Assembly (NCBI RefSeq): GCF_014639235.1
Contig: NZ_BMFU01000017.1
Location: 13,853-77,852, forward strand
Source of the DNA: Paenibacillus silvae
Lineage (GTDB): Bacteria; Bacillota; Bacilli; Paenibacillales; Paenibacillaceae
DNA length: 64,000 nucleotides
Direction of reading: 5' to 3'
Every line of letters starts with the position of its first letter. Positions within the stretch are counted from its first letter, which is position 1. Positions 34,298 through 42,875 of the stretch are shown in pieces. A model generated the notes under the pieces. That model was given only the letters and a program-made list of their open reading frames with translations, was not told the origin of the DNA and ran no database searches. Both the position numbers and the translations under genes were made by a program.

Positions 34298-34432
34298 ATG
34301 AAAAGAAGCACGCTTCTGCAGTTGGAAATTAAACAAGCCAGGATTCGCCTGCATGAAATTGCGAAGAAATATGACAGATGGAACAAAAAACAAAGCCGAT
34401 TGAAGAACAATCGACTTTGTGTGACAGTTTAG
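34298..34432 (+). CDS. Small basic protein, Spo0E-like N-terminal half
   Basis: The 44-residue frame has a good ribosome site (AGAGGGG, 9 bases upstream). Its first half, LQLEIKQARIRLHEIAKKYD, looks like the first helix of Spo0E-type aspartyl-phosphate phosphatases. The second half lacks the SQxLD catalytic motif and instead runs through the terminator of the convergent aldo/keto reductase gene. It may be a truncated Spo0E-family gene or an unrelated peptide. It is not a convincing secreted signal peptide, because no hydrophobic leader is present. Confidence 0.4.
   Translation: MKRSTLLQLEIKQARIRLHEIAKKYDRWNKKQSRLKNNRLCVTV
34380..34425 (-). terminator. Terminator of the aldo/keto reductase gene (minus strand)
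   Basis: CAAAG-CGATTG pairs with CAATCG-CTTTG around one C-A mismatch; read on the minus strand it is followed by TTTTTTG. Confidence 0.7.
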
Positions 34433-34518
34433 CCATGACTGTATCACTGTATGAATGTATCACTATATGGGTGTAACAGCGTATCCCTATATAGATTGAA
34501 CCTTGTGTACATTACAAT

Positions 34519-35367
34519 TTAAAAATCAAAGTTATCCGGGTCCGGACCTACACGTACATTGTCGTTCAGGGAGCTGATGCGCTGCATCTCTTCCGCGGAT
34601 AGCTCAAAGTCGAAGATGTCGGCATTCTCGATAATCCGATGCGCTTTGGTTGACTTTGGAATGGTCACTACGCCATTCTGCAGATCCCAGCGCAGAATAA
34701 TCTGGGCAACCGATTTGCCTTTGGATGAAGCGATCTCTGTCAGTACCGGGTTGTCCAGCAATTCCCCCTGCATTAATGGTGACCAGGCTTCAAGCTGGAT
34801 CCCGTGCTGCTCACAGAATGCTTTTAACTCTTCCTGCGTTAGACGCGGGTGATACTCAACCTGGTTTACCATCGGTTTAACCTGTGCATCCTGCATCAAA
34901 TCCTGCAGATGGTGAATCTGGAAGTTGCTCACGCCGATGGCCCGAATTCGGCCGGAAGCGTACAACTCCTCCATCGCTTTCCAAGCCCCTTTGTACTTGC
35001 CGGCTTTGGGCCAATGAATCAAATACAGATCCAGCACTTCCAGTCCGAGTTTGTTCATCGTTGTATCAAACGCAGCAAGGGTTTCTTCATATCCAAGATC
35101 TGCATTCCATACCTTGGAGGTGATGAACAGGTCTTCGCGTTTCAGTCCATTCTCCTGAAGTGCTTCGGCAATAGCCTGTCCTACACCGGCTTCGTTCCCG
35201 TATATGGCGGCAGTATCGATGCTGCGGTACCCGTGCTTAATGGCTTGTTTTACCGCATCGATCAGTTCTTGTCCCTCTTCGACCTTGAAGACACCCAGAC
35301 CAAACCAAGGCATATGAATCCCGTTATGCAATGTCGTTGTAGATTGTAGATGTTGTGCTGTGTTCAT
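34519..35367 (-). CDS. Aldo/keto reductase (YvgN/glyoxal reductase-like)
   Basis: The 282-residue NADPH-dependent TIM-barrel reductase has the AKR signature HGYRSIDTAAIYGNEAGVG, catalytic tetrad positions D (SIDTA), Y (IYGNE), K (FITSKVWN) and H (LIHWP), the second signature IRAIGVSNFQIHHLQDLM and the cofactor motif TIPKSTKAHRIIENADIFDFEL. It best resembles the AKR5 group that includes B. subtilis YvgN, which reduces glyoxal and methylglyoxal. It lies downstream of and on the same strand as the MFS gene, with a 220-base gap. Confidence 0.92.
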   Translation of the reverse strand: MNTAQHLQSTTTLHNGIHMPWFGLGVFKVEEGQELIDAVKQAIKHGYRSIDTAAIYGNEAGVGQAIAEALQENGLKREDLFITSKVWNADLGYEETLAAFDTTMNKLGLEVLDLYLIHWPKAGKYKGAWKAMEELYASGRIRAIGVSNFQIHHLQDLMQDAQVKPMVNQVEYHPRLTQEELKAFCEQHGIQLEAWSPLMQGELLDNPVLTEIASSKGKSVAQIILRWDLQNGVVTIPKSTKAHRIIENADIFDFELSAEEMQRISSLNDNVRVGPDPDNFDF

Positions 35368-35590
35368 GATATATCCTCCTTGTATTCTGTGAATGTTCCC
35401 ATTTAAAGTGAATTTGCCAAAATTTCATGATACAAAATCAAACTATAGTAGATCAAATAGCATTCAACGTATATAGTAACGTATATAGTCGAAATTAACA
35501 TATGAAACCGGTTCCTGTTATGAAGGCTATCTCGACAACCACGAGATAGGTGCTTTTGCAGATGTATCTGAGACCTTGATGCGTTTGAAC

Positions 35591-36796
35591 TCAGCCGGCC
35601 TGCAGCGAATTCGTTGTTGTGACTTTTCCTTCGAGAAATCTGGCCCATAGGGTCAGGATTGCCGCAACGAGCACCATTAATGCACCCACCCAGGTGGTAT
35701 GGATCAAACCAATGGAGTCATTTACCACACCGCCAAGATAGGCGCCGATGGCGATACCTGCATTAAATGCCGCAATATTAAAAGCAGAGGCGACATCCTT
35801 GGCCTGTGGTGCATAGCGTTCCGCAAGTGTGACTACAACCATTTGCAGACCTGGCACATTCATAAAGGCAAGCAGCCCCATGCCGAAAATAGTCAGTAAT
35901 GCCGCAGTTTTAATGGGTGCCGTGAAGTATAACACCCCCAGTATGACGGTCTGTACAATGAACATGTACAGAAGTGACCTTAATGGATGGCGGTTGGCAG
36001 CCCTGCCGCCAATGATATTGCCGATGGCAATAGCAATGCCGTACAGCAGCAGAATGAAAGCTACTGTTTTGTCCGAATAACCGCTGATATCATGCAATAG
36101 CGGAGACAGATACGTGAACACCACGAAGGTGCCTCCGTAGCCTACAGCAGTAATAATAAAGGCAAGCAACAGCTGTCCGCTCGTCACCAGCTTCACCTGA
36201 TCGCGAAGGGCTGTACGGGTCCCGCGCTTTAAGGTAGAGGGTACGAGCAGCAGATTGGCTGCAAGTGCAAGAATACCGACAACTGCAATCAGAATGAAGG
36301 CAGTGCGCCAGCCAAAGTGCTGTCCTATAAATGTACCCAAAGGAACGCCGGTTACCGTCGCGATGGTCAGTCCCGAGAACATGATCGCAATAGCACTTGC
36401 TCTGCGGTCAGCAGGGACCAGGTCTGCTGCTATGGTGGAACCAATGGACATGAACACACCATGAGCCAGAGCGGATATGACCCGTGCGATGAGCAGCATC
36501 GTAATCCCGGTTGATAGTGAAGCGATTGTGTTACCTGCGATAAAGACCAGCATAATGATCATTAGCAACGATTTTCGGGATATGGCAGATGTCAGTGACG
36601 TTAGTACCGGAGCACCAAACATGACACCTAGAGCGTATATGGTCACGGTCAGACCCGCTGAAGTTACGGTAATGTGAAGATCGTCTGCAATTAGCGGCAG
36701 CAGTCCCACACTGATGAACTCGGTTGTACCAATGGCAAAAGCACTGATCGCCAGAGCCAGCAGCGCCCATGTGCTTCGTTTTGTTTCATGATGCAT
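35591..36796 (-). CDS. MFS transporter, DHA1 drug-efflux type
   Basis: About 400 residues in twelve membrane segments. The N-terminus AISAFAIGTTEFISVGLLPLIADDL and motif LTVTIYALGVMFGAPVLTSLTSAISRKSLLM place it with the DHA1 group that includes AraJ, YdhP and PbuE. TM5 carries the antiporter-like SGLTIATVTGVPLGTFIG. The ATG at 36796 is preferred, with AAGGAG 11 bases upstream. It is divergent from the HxlR regulator gene with two operator-like repeats between them, so the pump is probably induced by a reactive compound sensed by that regulator. Confidence 0.85.
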   Translation of the reverse strand: MHHETKRSTWALLALAISAFAIGTTEFISVGLLPLIADDLHITVTSAGLTVTIYALGVMFGAPVLTSLTSAISRKSLLMIIMLVFIAGNTIASLSTGITMLLIARVISALAHGVFMSIGSTIAADLVPADRRASAIAIMFSGLTIATVTGVPLGTFIGQHFGWRTAFILIAVVGILALAANLLLVPSTLKRGTRTALRDQVKLVTSGQLLLAFIITAVGYGGTFVVFTYLSPLLHDISGYSDKTVAFILLLYGIAIAIGNIIGGRAANRHPLRSLLYMFIVQTVILGVLYFTAPIKTAALLTIFGMGLLAFMNVPGLQMVVVTLAERYAPQAKDVASAFNIAAFNAGIAIGAYLGGVVNDSIGLIHTTWVGALMVLVAAILTLWARFLEGKVTTTNSLQAG

Positions 36797-36871
36797 GTCT
36801 TGCTCAACTCCTTGCATGTAGATTTGCTTATCGGCAAATGCTATTATGAATTATTCGGTGCGGAAAGAATA

Positions 36872-36909
36872 GTACGTACTTTTTAGTACCCTACGTACTT
36901 TTTAGTGCC
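36872..36909. promoter_or_regulatory. Tandem operator repeats in the MFS-HxlR divergent region
   Basis: Two 18-base direct repeats, TACGTACTTTTTAGTACC (36873-36890) and TACGTACTTTTTAGTGCC (36892-36909), 19 bases apart. Each holds an inverted repeat GTACT-TTTT-AGTAC (second copy AGTGC). This size and AT-rich centre fit HxlR-family operators. Confidence 0.7.
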
Positions 36910-36965
36910 TGTACACTAGCCGGATTAGACGCCGATAGAGGTATTGAACAAGGAGGAAAACGCTG

Positions 36966-37364
36966 ATGGAGCGTAAAAAATATAATATTTCGGTAGAAGC
37001 AACGCTGGAGGTGATTGGCGGCAAATGGAAGTGTGTTATTCTCTGTCACCTGACACATGGAAAGAAACGTACCAGCGATCTGAAACGAATAATGCCTGCA
37101 ATTACCCAGAAGATGCTCACTCAGCAGCTTAGAGAGCTGGAGGATGATGGCATTGTCAACCGAATTGTATACAATCAGGTCCCGCCCAAAGTAGAGTATG
37201 AGCTGAGTGAATACGGATGGAGTTTGGAGCCGATTCTGAACGCTCTTTGTAATTGGGGGGATCAGCATATCATCAAGGAGTATGGAGACAAAGCAGCAGT
37301 TCTGGAGGATAACGGGCTCAATGATTTTAATACTGACAACGACAAGGAGCTGGTCAAACCATGA
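36966..37364 (+). CDS. HxlR family transcriptional regulator
   Basis: The 132-residue winged helix carries the family hallmark VEATLEVIGGKWKCVILCHLTHGKKRTSDLKR, then IMPAITQKMLTQQLRELEDDGIVNRIVYNQVPPKVEYELSEYG. Family members such as YodB and HypR sense quinones, aldehydes or disulfide stress through cysteines; here C24-like (WKCVILC) and a later cysteine (ALCNWG) are present. AAGGAGG lies upstream. It overlaps the AIM24 gene by four bases and is divergent from the MFS pump. Confidence 0.9.
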   Translation: MERKKYNISVEATLEVIGGKWKCVILCHLTHGKKRTSDLKRIMPAITQKMLTQQLRELEDDGIVNRIVYNQVPPKVEYELSEYGWSLEPILNALCNWGDQHIIKEYGDKAAVLEDNGLNDFNTDNDKELVKP

Positions 37365-38038
37365 GGTATGAAATTTTATATGATGGCGCATTTGCTATGC
37401 TCAAGGTGGAGTTGCAGCACGGGGAACGTTTCAAGGCTGAGAGCGGAGCTATGGTGTCCATGACACCGACGGTTGATCTGAAGGGTTCCGCGGAGGGCGG
37501 CATGTTTGCCGGATTCGGACGTATGCTGAGCGGAGAGAAGTTTTTCTTCCAAGAGCTAACAGCAGCGGGAGGCTCTGCCGAGATATTGCTTTCCCCTTCT
37601 GCAATGGGCGATGTGCAGGCTATTGAACTGGAGGGTTCCTATTCTCTTTATGTACAGAAGGATGGATTTCTGGCAGGAACCGAGGGGATACAGGTGAACA
37701 CCAAAATGCAAAATCTGAAGAAGGGTCTTTTTTCCGGAGAAGGCTTCTTTATCGTTGAAATCAGTGGACGGGGCACGGTCTTCCTGTCCTCTTATGGTGC
37801 GATCCATCCCATACATCTGGCCGCTGGCGAAGAGGTTATTGTGGACAATGCACATCTGGTAGCCTGGCCTCAATACATGGATTATCGCATTGAAAAAGCA
37901 TCCCAAGGCTGGTTGTCCAGCGTAACCAGTGGGGAAGGCTTGGTCTGCCGCTTCCGCGGAGAGGGCACGGTTCTCATCCAGAGTCGAAATCCACAAGGAT
38001 TTGGTCAATGGGTGAAACAGTTTATTCCTACACGATAA
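37361..38038 (+). CDS. AIM24 family / TIGR00266 protein
   Basis: The 225-residue protein shows the AIM24 beta-sandwich pattern: MLKVELQHGERFKAESGAMVSM, EGGMFAGFGRMLSGEKFFFQ, GDVQAIELEG, then GEGFFIVEISGRGTVFLSSYGAIHPIHLAAGEEVIVDNAHLVAWP and GEGLVCRFRGEGTVLIQSRNP. It has no signal peptide. The bacterial role is unknown. It is translationally coupled to the HxlR regulator gene (ATGA overlap), which suggests it belongs to the same stress response. Confidence 0.88.
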   Translation: MRYEILYDGAFAMLKVELQHGERFKAESGAMVSMTPTVDLKGSAEGGMFAGFGRMLSGEKFFFQELTAAGGSAEILLSPSAMGDVQAIELEGSYSLYVQKDGFLAGTEGIQVNTKMQNLKKGLFSGEGFFIVEISGRGTVFLSSYGAIHPIHLAAGEEVIVDNAHLVAWPQYMDYRIEKASQGWLSSVTSGEGLVCRFRGEGTVLIQSRNPQGFGQWVKQFIPTR

Positions 38039-38174
38039 ATAAGGTTATTATTTCAAAATATAACATGGTAAAGATGCAACGGATGTATGTTCCGAAGCGT
38101 TATTACTAACAGACTTGTTATACGATGGAGATACATCTCAGCTTCACAAGATCGTACATCACGGAGGTATAAGA

Positions 38175-38636
38175 ATGAAAAGCTCACGATACACCAATCC
38201 GCAAGATAGTCCAGGATACCTGTTATGGCAGGTGACTACGATGTGGCAAAAGGAAGTGCGGCGGGTGCTGGAACCGCTTGAGCTGACACAGCCGCAATTT
38301 ATTTTACTGCATTCCTGTTTATGGCTTAATGAGCGTGACTTTGAAGGCAAGGGAGTTACCCAGGTTCAGATTGCTCAGTTCGCCAATGTGGATGTTAACG
38401 TGACTTCCCAGGTTCTTCGCACCCTTGAAAAGCGGGGATATATTAAACGTGCTCGTCATCAGACGGATACACGGGCAAATATTATTACAACCACCCCTGA
38501 AGGCACAAGACTGGCCATCGAAGGCATGAATCTTGTTGAAGAATCAGACAAAAATTTCTTTGAGCTTCTGGCTGAGCGCAAAGATGGCTACATGGAAATT
38601 ATGCAGGAATTTATTCGACACAAAACGGATCAATAA
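38175..38636 (+). CDS. MarR family transcriptional regulator
   Basis: The 153-residue protein has the MarR winged helix: GYLLWQVTTMWQKEVRRVLEPLELTQPQFILLHSCLWL, QVQIAQFANVDVNVTSQVLRTLEKRGYIKRARH, wing QTDTRANIITTTPEG and a C-terminal dimer helix. ATG 38175 is set by ACGGAGG 7 bases upstream; a longer frame from 38115 has none. It ends at a strong bidirectional terminator. The target and ligand are unknown. Confidence 0.87.
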   Translation: MKSSRYTNPQDSPGYLLWQVTTMWQKEVRRVLEPLELTQPQFILLHSCLWLNERDFEGKGVTQVQIAQFANVDVNVTSQVLRTLEKRGYIKRARHQTDTRANIITTTPEGTRLAIEGMNLVEESDKNFFELLAERKDGYMEIMQEFIRHKTDQ

Positions 38637-38743
38637 TACTTATCTTTAGATAGTCACTAAGCTGCTGCAATTGAATGAAAGTAACAGCGTGTTCTCATGC
38701 ATTAAATTTTTTTATAGCTTTGGCGAAAAATGACGAAAAAAAG

Positions 38744-38789
38744 AATAAACCTTCCTGTTTACGGAATCCGTAAGGCAGGAAGGTTTATT
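38744..38789. terminator. Strong bidirectional terminator
   Basis: A 14-bp perfect outer stem (38744-38757 with 38776-38789) continues with inner pairs TTACGG/CCGTAA. It is A-rich on the left and T-rich on the right. It separates the convergent MarR and aldo/keto reductase genes. Confidence 0.9.
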
Positions 38790-38801
38790 TGGTATGACCA
38801 T

Positions 38802-39776
38802 CTATTCCAGCCGATAAGCTGCAAACGGCTCGCCGTGGCGGAAGTCCTCACTAAGCTGGTCCAGTTCGGACAGCAGCTCATGCGGCAGCTTTAACTCCAG
38901 GCTGGCCAGATTGTGCCCAAGCTGCTTGGTCTGTGTCGCACCAACAATAACCGTGGATACTGCGGGGCGTGTCAGCAACCAGGCCAGAGACAGCACGCTT
39001 GGAGAGCAGCCGTATGCTTCTGCTCTGGCACTCACCTGTTCACTAAGCTTGATGTTGTGCTCTAACAGGAAACGGTTAAAGGACGGATCGGTCTCTGCCC
39101 TGGAGCCAGCCGGCACGCTGGCTTGTCCATTATATTTGCCCGTGAGAATACCTCCAGCCAGCGGGAAATACGGGATAATGCCTACTCCCTGATCCAGACA
39201 CATGGGAACGAGTTCATTCTCGGGTGTGCGATCGGCAAGGGAGTAGCTGGTCTGTGTGGAGATATAGCGTGCATAACCGCGCATGTCACTGATGCCGAGC
39301 GCTTTCATCAGCTCCCAGGCGGCATAGTTGGAGGCGCCGATATAGCGCACTTTGCCGGACGTGATCATGTCGTCCAGTGTGCGCAGGGTTTCATCCAGCG
39401 GGGTATGCGGGTCAAAGGTATGGATCTGGTACAGATCAACATAATCCGTTTGCAGACGCCGCAGGCTATGTTCCAGCTCTTGCTGGAGATGGTAGCGCGA
39501 GGAGCCGCGACCATGAGGACCATCATGCCGGGGCAAGCCGGCTTTGGTTGCAAGCACCGCGTTTTCACGACGACCGGCAAGGGCCTCTCCGATAATTCGT
39601 TCTGATTCTGTGCCAGCATAGATGTTGGCGGTGTCGATAAAGTTGATGCCTTGATCCATCGCTGCATGAATAATGCGGGTGGAGGTGGCCTGATCGGCCC
39701 TTTTGCCAAATGCATTCGTGCCCAGTCCCAGTGCGGAGACCCGCAGACCGCTGTTGCCTAAACGTCGATACTCCAT
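38802..39776 (-). CDS. Aldo/keto reductase (IolS/YghZ-like family)
   Basis: The 324-residue reductase begins MEYRRLGNSGLRVSALGLGTNAFG, as in the potassium-channel-beta-subunit/IolS group. Catalytic positions are D in FIDTANIY, Y in NIYAG, K in LATKAG and H in YQIHTFDP; the cofactor tail is STVIVGATQTKQLGHNLASLELKL. AGGAG lies 9 bases upstream of the ATG. Physiological substrate unknown. It shares no operon with the AKR at 34519; the two belong to different AKR groups. Confidence 0.9.
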   Translation of the reverse strand: MEYRRLGNSGLRVSALGLGTNAFGKRADQATSTRIIHAAMDQGINFIDTANIYAGTESERIIGEALAGRRENAVLATKAGLPRHDGPHGRGSSRYHLQQELEHSLRRLQTDYVDLYQIHTFDPHTPLDETLRTLDDMITSGKVRYIGASNYAAWELMKALGISDMRGYARYISTQTSYSLADRTPENELVPMCLDQGVGIIPYFPLAGGILTGKYNGQASVPAGSRAETDPSFNRFLLEHNIKLSEQVSARAEAYGCSPSVLSLAWLLTRPAVSTVIVGATQTKQLGHNLASLELKLPHELLSELDQLSEDFRHGEPFAAYRLE

Positions 39777-39892
39777 CGTTCATCGCTCCTTCTATGTCTG
39801 ATATTGTATAGCCGATTATAACGTAATCTATTGAAAAGGTGTTATTAATATAGTTAAATGAATGAAGAAACCGCTATTATAAAGGAGATATG

Positions 39893-40951
39893 ATGGAGAA
39901 CAGTGTTGCACATTTAACTCGCCGGAAGCCAAAGAAACCGAAGAAGAAATGGAAGAAACCTCTGATCATCACTTTCAGCATACTGATTGTGCTGGGGGGA
40001 CTTGGGTTTATCTATCAAAAGGAACTTGTCAGGCTGGGTTTTAATATGTTCGCCGCAGGTACGGTAAAGGAAGCGCTGGACAAATCCTATAAAGGCGTTG
40101 GTGATCGAGAGGCTCCTGTTGTACAGCATACCGAACCTTTTTCACTACTGCTGCTAGGTATTGATCAACGAGATAACGAGCCAAGCCGTTCGGATACAAT
40201 CATCTATTCGGTCGTGCGTCCAGAGGATAATAAAGTGCTGCTGCTGTCCATTCCGCGTGACTCCTACACCGAAATCGTGGGTCGTGATGTGAAGTCCAAG
40301 ATCAATTCGGCTTATGCTCATGGCGAAGCGAAGATGGCGATGGATACGGTAGAGAAGCTGCTGGAGAACAAGGTGGACTTCTATGCGGCCATTAACTTCC
40401 ACGGCTTGAAGGATATCGTCGATGCGGTCGGGGGCGTTGAGCTGCCGATCAAGAAAAACATCGAGAACAAAAATAAAGCACATGAGAAGCTGTTCGTTGA
40501 AGCCAACAAACCGATCTATAACGGCGAAGAGGCGCTGGGGTATGTACGCTATCGGGAGGATTCCGATTTTAACCGGACAATGCGTCACCGGATATTTCTG
40601 AGTGCATTCATGAATCGTGCGCTGGAGGTCAAAAATCTGACCAAAATTCCAGACGTCATCCAGATTGCCGGATCGAATTTCACAACCAATATGACATCGG
40701 ATTTTATTGTCAATTTTGCCGAGTCTCTATATATGAAGGATAGTGCACCAACCATCAGTAATTACATGCTGAAAGGCGACGGGAAGATGCGCAGCGGTAC
40801 CTGGTACTACGATCTGTCTGAAGACGATCTAAAATATGTACGCGGTATGATTGCCAGCTGGCTGGACCCGAATACAACACAGCTCATCGAGCCTGAATCA
40901 ACAGATGAAAGCGGCAAAGTAGATACAAGTGATACAGCAAATAAAAGCTAG
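39893..40951 (+). CDS. LytR-CpsA-Psr (LCP) family wall-polymer ligase
   Basis: The 352-residue protein has a basic cytoplasmic N-terminus (RRKPKKPKKKWKK), one transmembrane helix and an extracellular LCP domain (about 75-270). Family motifs are LLLGIDQRDNEPSRSDTIIYSVV (conserved Asp and Arg), LLSIPRDSYTEI, KINSAYAHG, VGGVELPI and EEALGYVRYREDSDFNRTMRHRIFL (phosphate-binding arginines). LCP enzymes attach teichoic acids or capsular polymers to peptidoglycan. It is monocistronic with a terminator, but a functional partner of the glycopolymer island at 49-62 kb is conceivable. Confidence 0.92.
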   Translation: MENSVAHLTRRKPKKPKKKWKKPLIITFSILIVLGGLGFIYQKELVRLGFNMFAAGTVKEALDKSYKGVGDREAPVVQHTEPFSLLLLGIDQRDNEPSRSDTIIYSVVRPEDNKVLLLSIPRDSYTEIVGRDVKSKINSAYAHGEAKMAMDTVEKLLENKVDFYAAINFHGLKDIVDAVGGVELPIKKNIENKNKAHEKLFVEANKPIYNGEEALGYVRYREDSDFNRTMRHRIFLSAFMNRALEVKNLTKIPDVIQIAGSNFTTNMTSDFIVNFAESLYMKDSAPTISNYMLKGDGKMRSGTWYYDLSEDDLKYVRGMIASWLDPNTTQLIEPESTDESGKVDTSDTANKS

Positions 40952-41015
40952 ATTCACAGCAATGGGGAACAGTGGGGCTGTGCAGTCTTTGCTGAAAATA
41001 TGATTATAGAACACC

Positions 41016-41055
41016 AAAGTACACAGCAGGGCAATTGCTCTCTGTGTACTTTTTT
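41016..41055 (+). terminator. Terminator after the LCP gene
   Basis: AAGTACACAG pairs with CTGTGTACTT, followed by TTTTT. Confidence 0.85.
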
Positions 41056-41138
41056 GCTGTTGTATAGGTAAGTTATAGGTATGGATATAGGTATTCATAC
41101 CGGTGTCAGATCCATATTTTCCTGTCCAGGTTATGATC

Positions 41139-41729
41139 CTAAGAACCAAGAGAAGTTACAGCTAAGGGCAGCTGAGAAGTCAGCTGTTCCAAATCCAGCT
41201 CCTCTGAACTGTTATCTACAGAGATCAGCTGTATATTTTCCCACGTACAGACGTTAGCCTTTATTCCTTGCACAAAAGCATCCCAGTGCTCCAGCTTCCA
41301 TCTGTCCCTCTCCAACCCTCGATTTCGCAAGCGCTGTTCAAGCACATCCATATTTACATCGACCCGGAGCACAACAGGAATGACCTGTTCCCACCCGTAC
41401 TTGGAAACCAACCCGTCAATGTAATCGCTTTTATGAAAATAACCAACAAAAGGCGCGTCCAGAATAACCGATCTGCCCAGTTGCAGATTGTCGTTGGCCA
41501 CGTTTAGTAACGTTTCGTACTCCAGATCCATCACGATATCGCGATAATAGGTGTTGCCGTCACGATCATGAGGGGAATACCCTTGCGTCTCCAGCAGTTT
41601 GCCCGTAAACGTGTTACACAAAACATCTTTATCCAAGTAACAAAAGTGATGCTCGGTAGCCAGCTTCTTGCCAATGGTTGATTTACCCGAGCCAGCGGAG
41701 CCGATGAGAAAAATCAGTACAGGTTTCAT
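41139..41729 (-). CDS. P-loop AAA-type kinase-like protein
   Basis: The 196-residue protein has Walker A GSAGSGKST near the N-terminus, YLDKDVLCNTF (Asp typical of nucleoside or small-molecule kinases), SVILDAPFVGYF (Walker B-like) and LRNRGLERDRWKLEHWDAF (lid arginines). It resembles shikimate/chloramphenicol/zeta-toxin type kinases but no substrate motif is specific. ATG 41729 has GGGGGA 7 bases upstream. It stands alone on the minus strand. Confidence 0.8.
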   Translation of the reverse strand: MKPVLIFLIGSAGSGKSTIGKKLATEHHFCYLDKDVLCNTFTGKLLETQGYSPHDRDGNTYYRDIVMDLEYETLLNVANDNLQLGRSVILDAPFVGYFHKSDYIDGLVSKYGWEQVIPVVLRVDVNMDVLEQRLRNRGLERDRWKLEHWDAFVQGIKANVCTWENIQLISVDNSSEELDLEQLTSQLPLAVTSLGS

Positions 41730-41796
41730 GCGCACTTCCCCCTACAGAATTTCAGGATCATATCGATCAAGAATGAATTTTACTTTTAAGTTTATG

Positions 41797-41812
41797 GTTC
41801 GTATATACGAAC
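41797..41812. promoter_or_regulatory. IclR-type operator candidate 1
   Basis: GTTCGTATATACGAAC is a perfect 16-bp palindrome, 210 bases upstream of the IclR gene. Confidence 0.6.
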
Positions 41813-41974
41813 TAGATTCGCGTTGGTGAACATTTGCTTTTAGACTATACTGTTTCTCTCGGAAAAACAATCCCTTTCGGGGAAAAAGAATTCAGAAAAA
41901 AATTTTGAGAAAGCGGTTGATCTTTTCTGAACGGCTGATCTATAATGAGGGCATCGTTCGGTGATGTGAAATAA

Positions 41975-41990
41975 GTTCACATATGCGAAC
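41975..41990. promoter_or_regulatory. IclR-type operator candidate 2
   Basis: GTTCACATATGCGAAC matches the first operator at 13 of 16 positions and is itself a near-perfect palindrome. It ends 30 bases before the IclR start codon, fitting autoregulation. Confidence 0.6.
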
Positions 41991-42020
41991 TTCGACGTCG
42001 AAGAATTTGAAGGAGATAAC

Positions 42021-42818
42021 ATGGACAATATTCGCATGAATAAATCTGCGGAGCGTGTAGCAGATTTACTCGTTTTATTTGCCAAGAGTGGTGCTCCGTT
42101 AACACTGAATGAAATATGCAAACAGATGAACATGCCCAAGAGCAGCGGGTTTGAACTCGTGCAGACCTTGCTGCACAAAGGGTTTATTGAAATGGACGAT
42201 GTACGTCTCAAGACATATCGCTTGGGTATTGCGGTGTTTGAGACAGGCATGGCTTATTTGTCTAATATGGGCGTTCCTCATATGGCCCGGCCTTTGCTTC
42301 AGGAATTGAATCGTCAGACAGGCAGCACGGCCTTTCTTGGCATTGAGGATAAGGGACGGATCGTATATCTGGACAAAGCGGAGAGTTATTCAGTGATGCG
42401 GCCAACAGCCAAGCTGGGCTCCCGGCGGTATATGCATACTACCGGGCTTGGCAAGGCGTTGCTTGCAGCTCTTCCGACCAGCAAGGTGCTGGAGATTTTG
42501 GGAGAAGGCGAGATTCCTTCGCGTACATCCTATTCTAAAGTGACGGTTCCCGATATTTTGCAGGACATGCAGGAGATTCGTGAGCGCGGTTATTCTATTG
42601 ATGACCGTGAGGATCATCTGGAGATGTACTGTATCGGGTCTGCTGTCTATGATCAGTGGGACGAGCCTGTGGCTGCAATCAGTGTAGCTAGCATGTATTC
42701 CGGCATGACCCCGGAACGTGAGGCCAGCATTGTAAAGCTGGTTAAAGAAGCCGCATGGAAGCTTTCAGGTCAGCTGGGCTACAGCGGTGATCGCTTGTAT
42801 CCGCAAAGACAAGAGTAG
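42021..42818 (+). CDS. IclR family regulator (KdgR-like)
   Basis: The 265-residue protein has an N-terminal winged helix (RVADLLVLFAKSGAPLTLNEICKQMNMPKSSGFELVQTLLHKGFI) and a C-terminal ligand domain (LLQELNRQTGSTAFLGIEDKGRIVYLDK, TTGLGKALLAAL, MQEIRERGYSIDDRED, CIGSAVYDQWDEPVAAISVA). AAGGAG lies 7 bases upstream. Because KDPG aldolase and a hexuronate-type transporter follow, the likely ligand is 2-keto-3-deoxygluconate or a related intermediate of galacturonate breakdown. Two matching palindromes precede the gene. Confidence 0.88.
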   Translation: MDNIRMNKSAERVADLLVLFAKSGAPLTLNEICKQMNMPKSSGFELVQTLLHKGFIEMDDVRLKTYRLGIAVFETGMAYLSNMGVPHMARPLLQELNRQTGSTAFLGIEDKGRIVYLDKAESYSVMRPTAKLGSRRYMHTTGLGKALLAALPTSKVLEILGEGEIPSRTSYSKVTVPDILQDMQEIRERGYSIDDREDHLEMYCIGSAVYDQWDEPVAAISVASMYSGMTPEREASIVKLVKEAAWKLSGQLGYSGDRLYPQRQE

Positions 42819-42875
42819 GCTTATGGAAGTGCAGATTAATAGAAACAAGACATATGAGTTAAGGGGGATACAGAT

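Noticed and set aside
34298..34432. Signalling pre-peptide partner for the XRE-TPR regulator
   Set aside because: The peptide is basic and helical with no hydrophobic leader, so secretion is unlikely.
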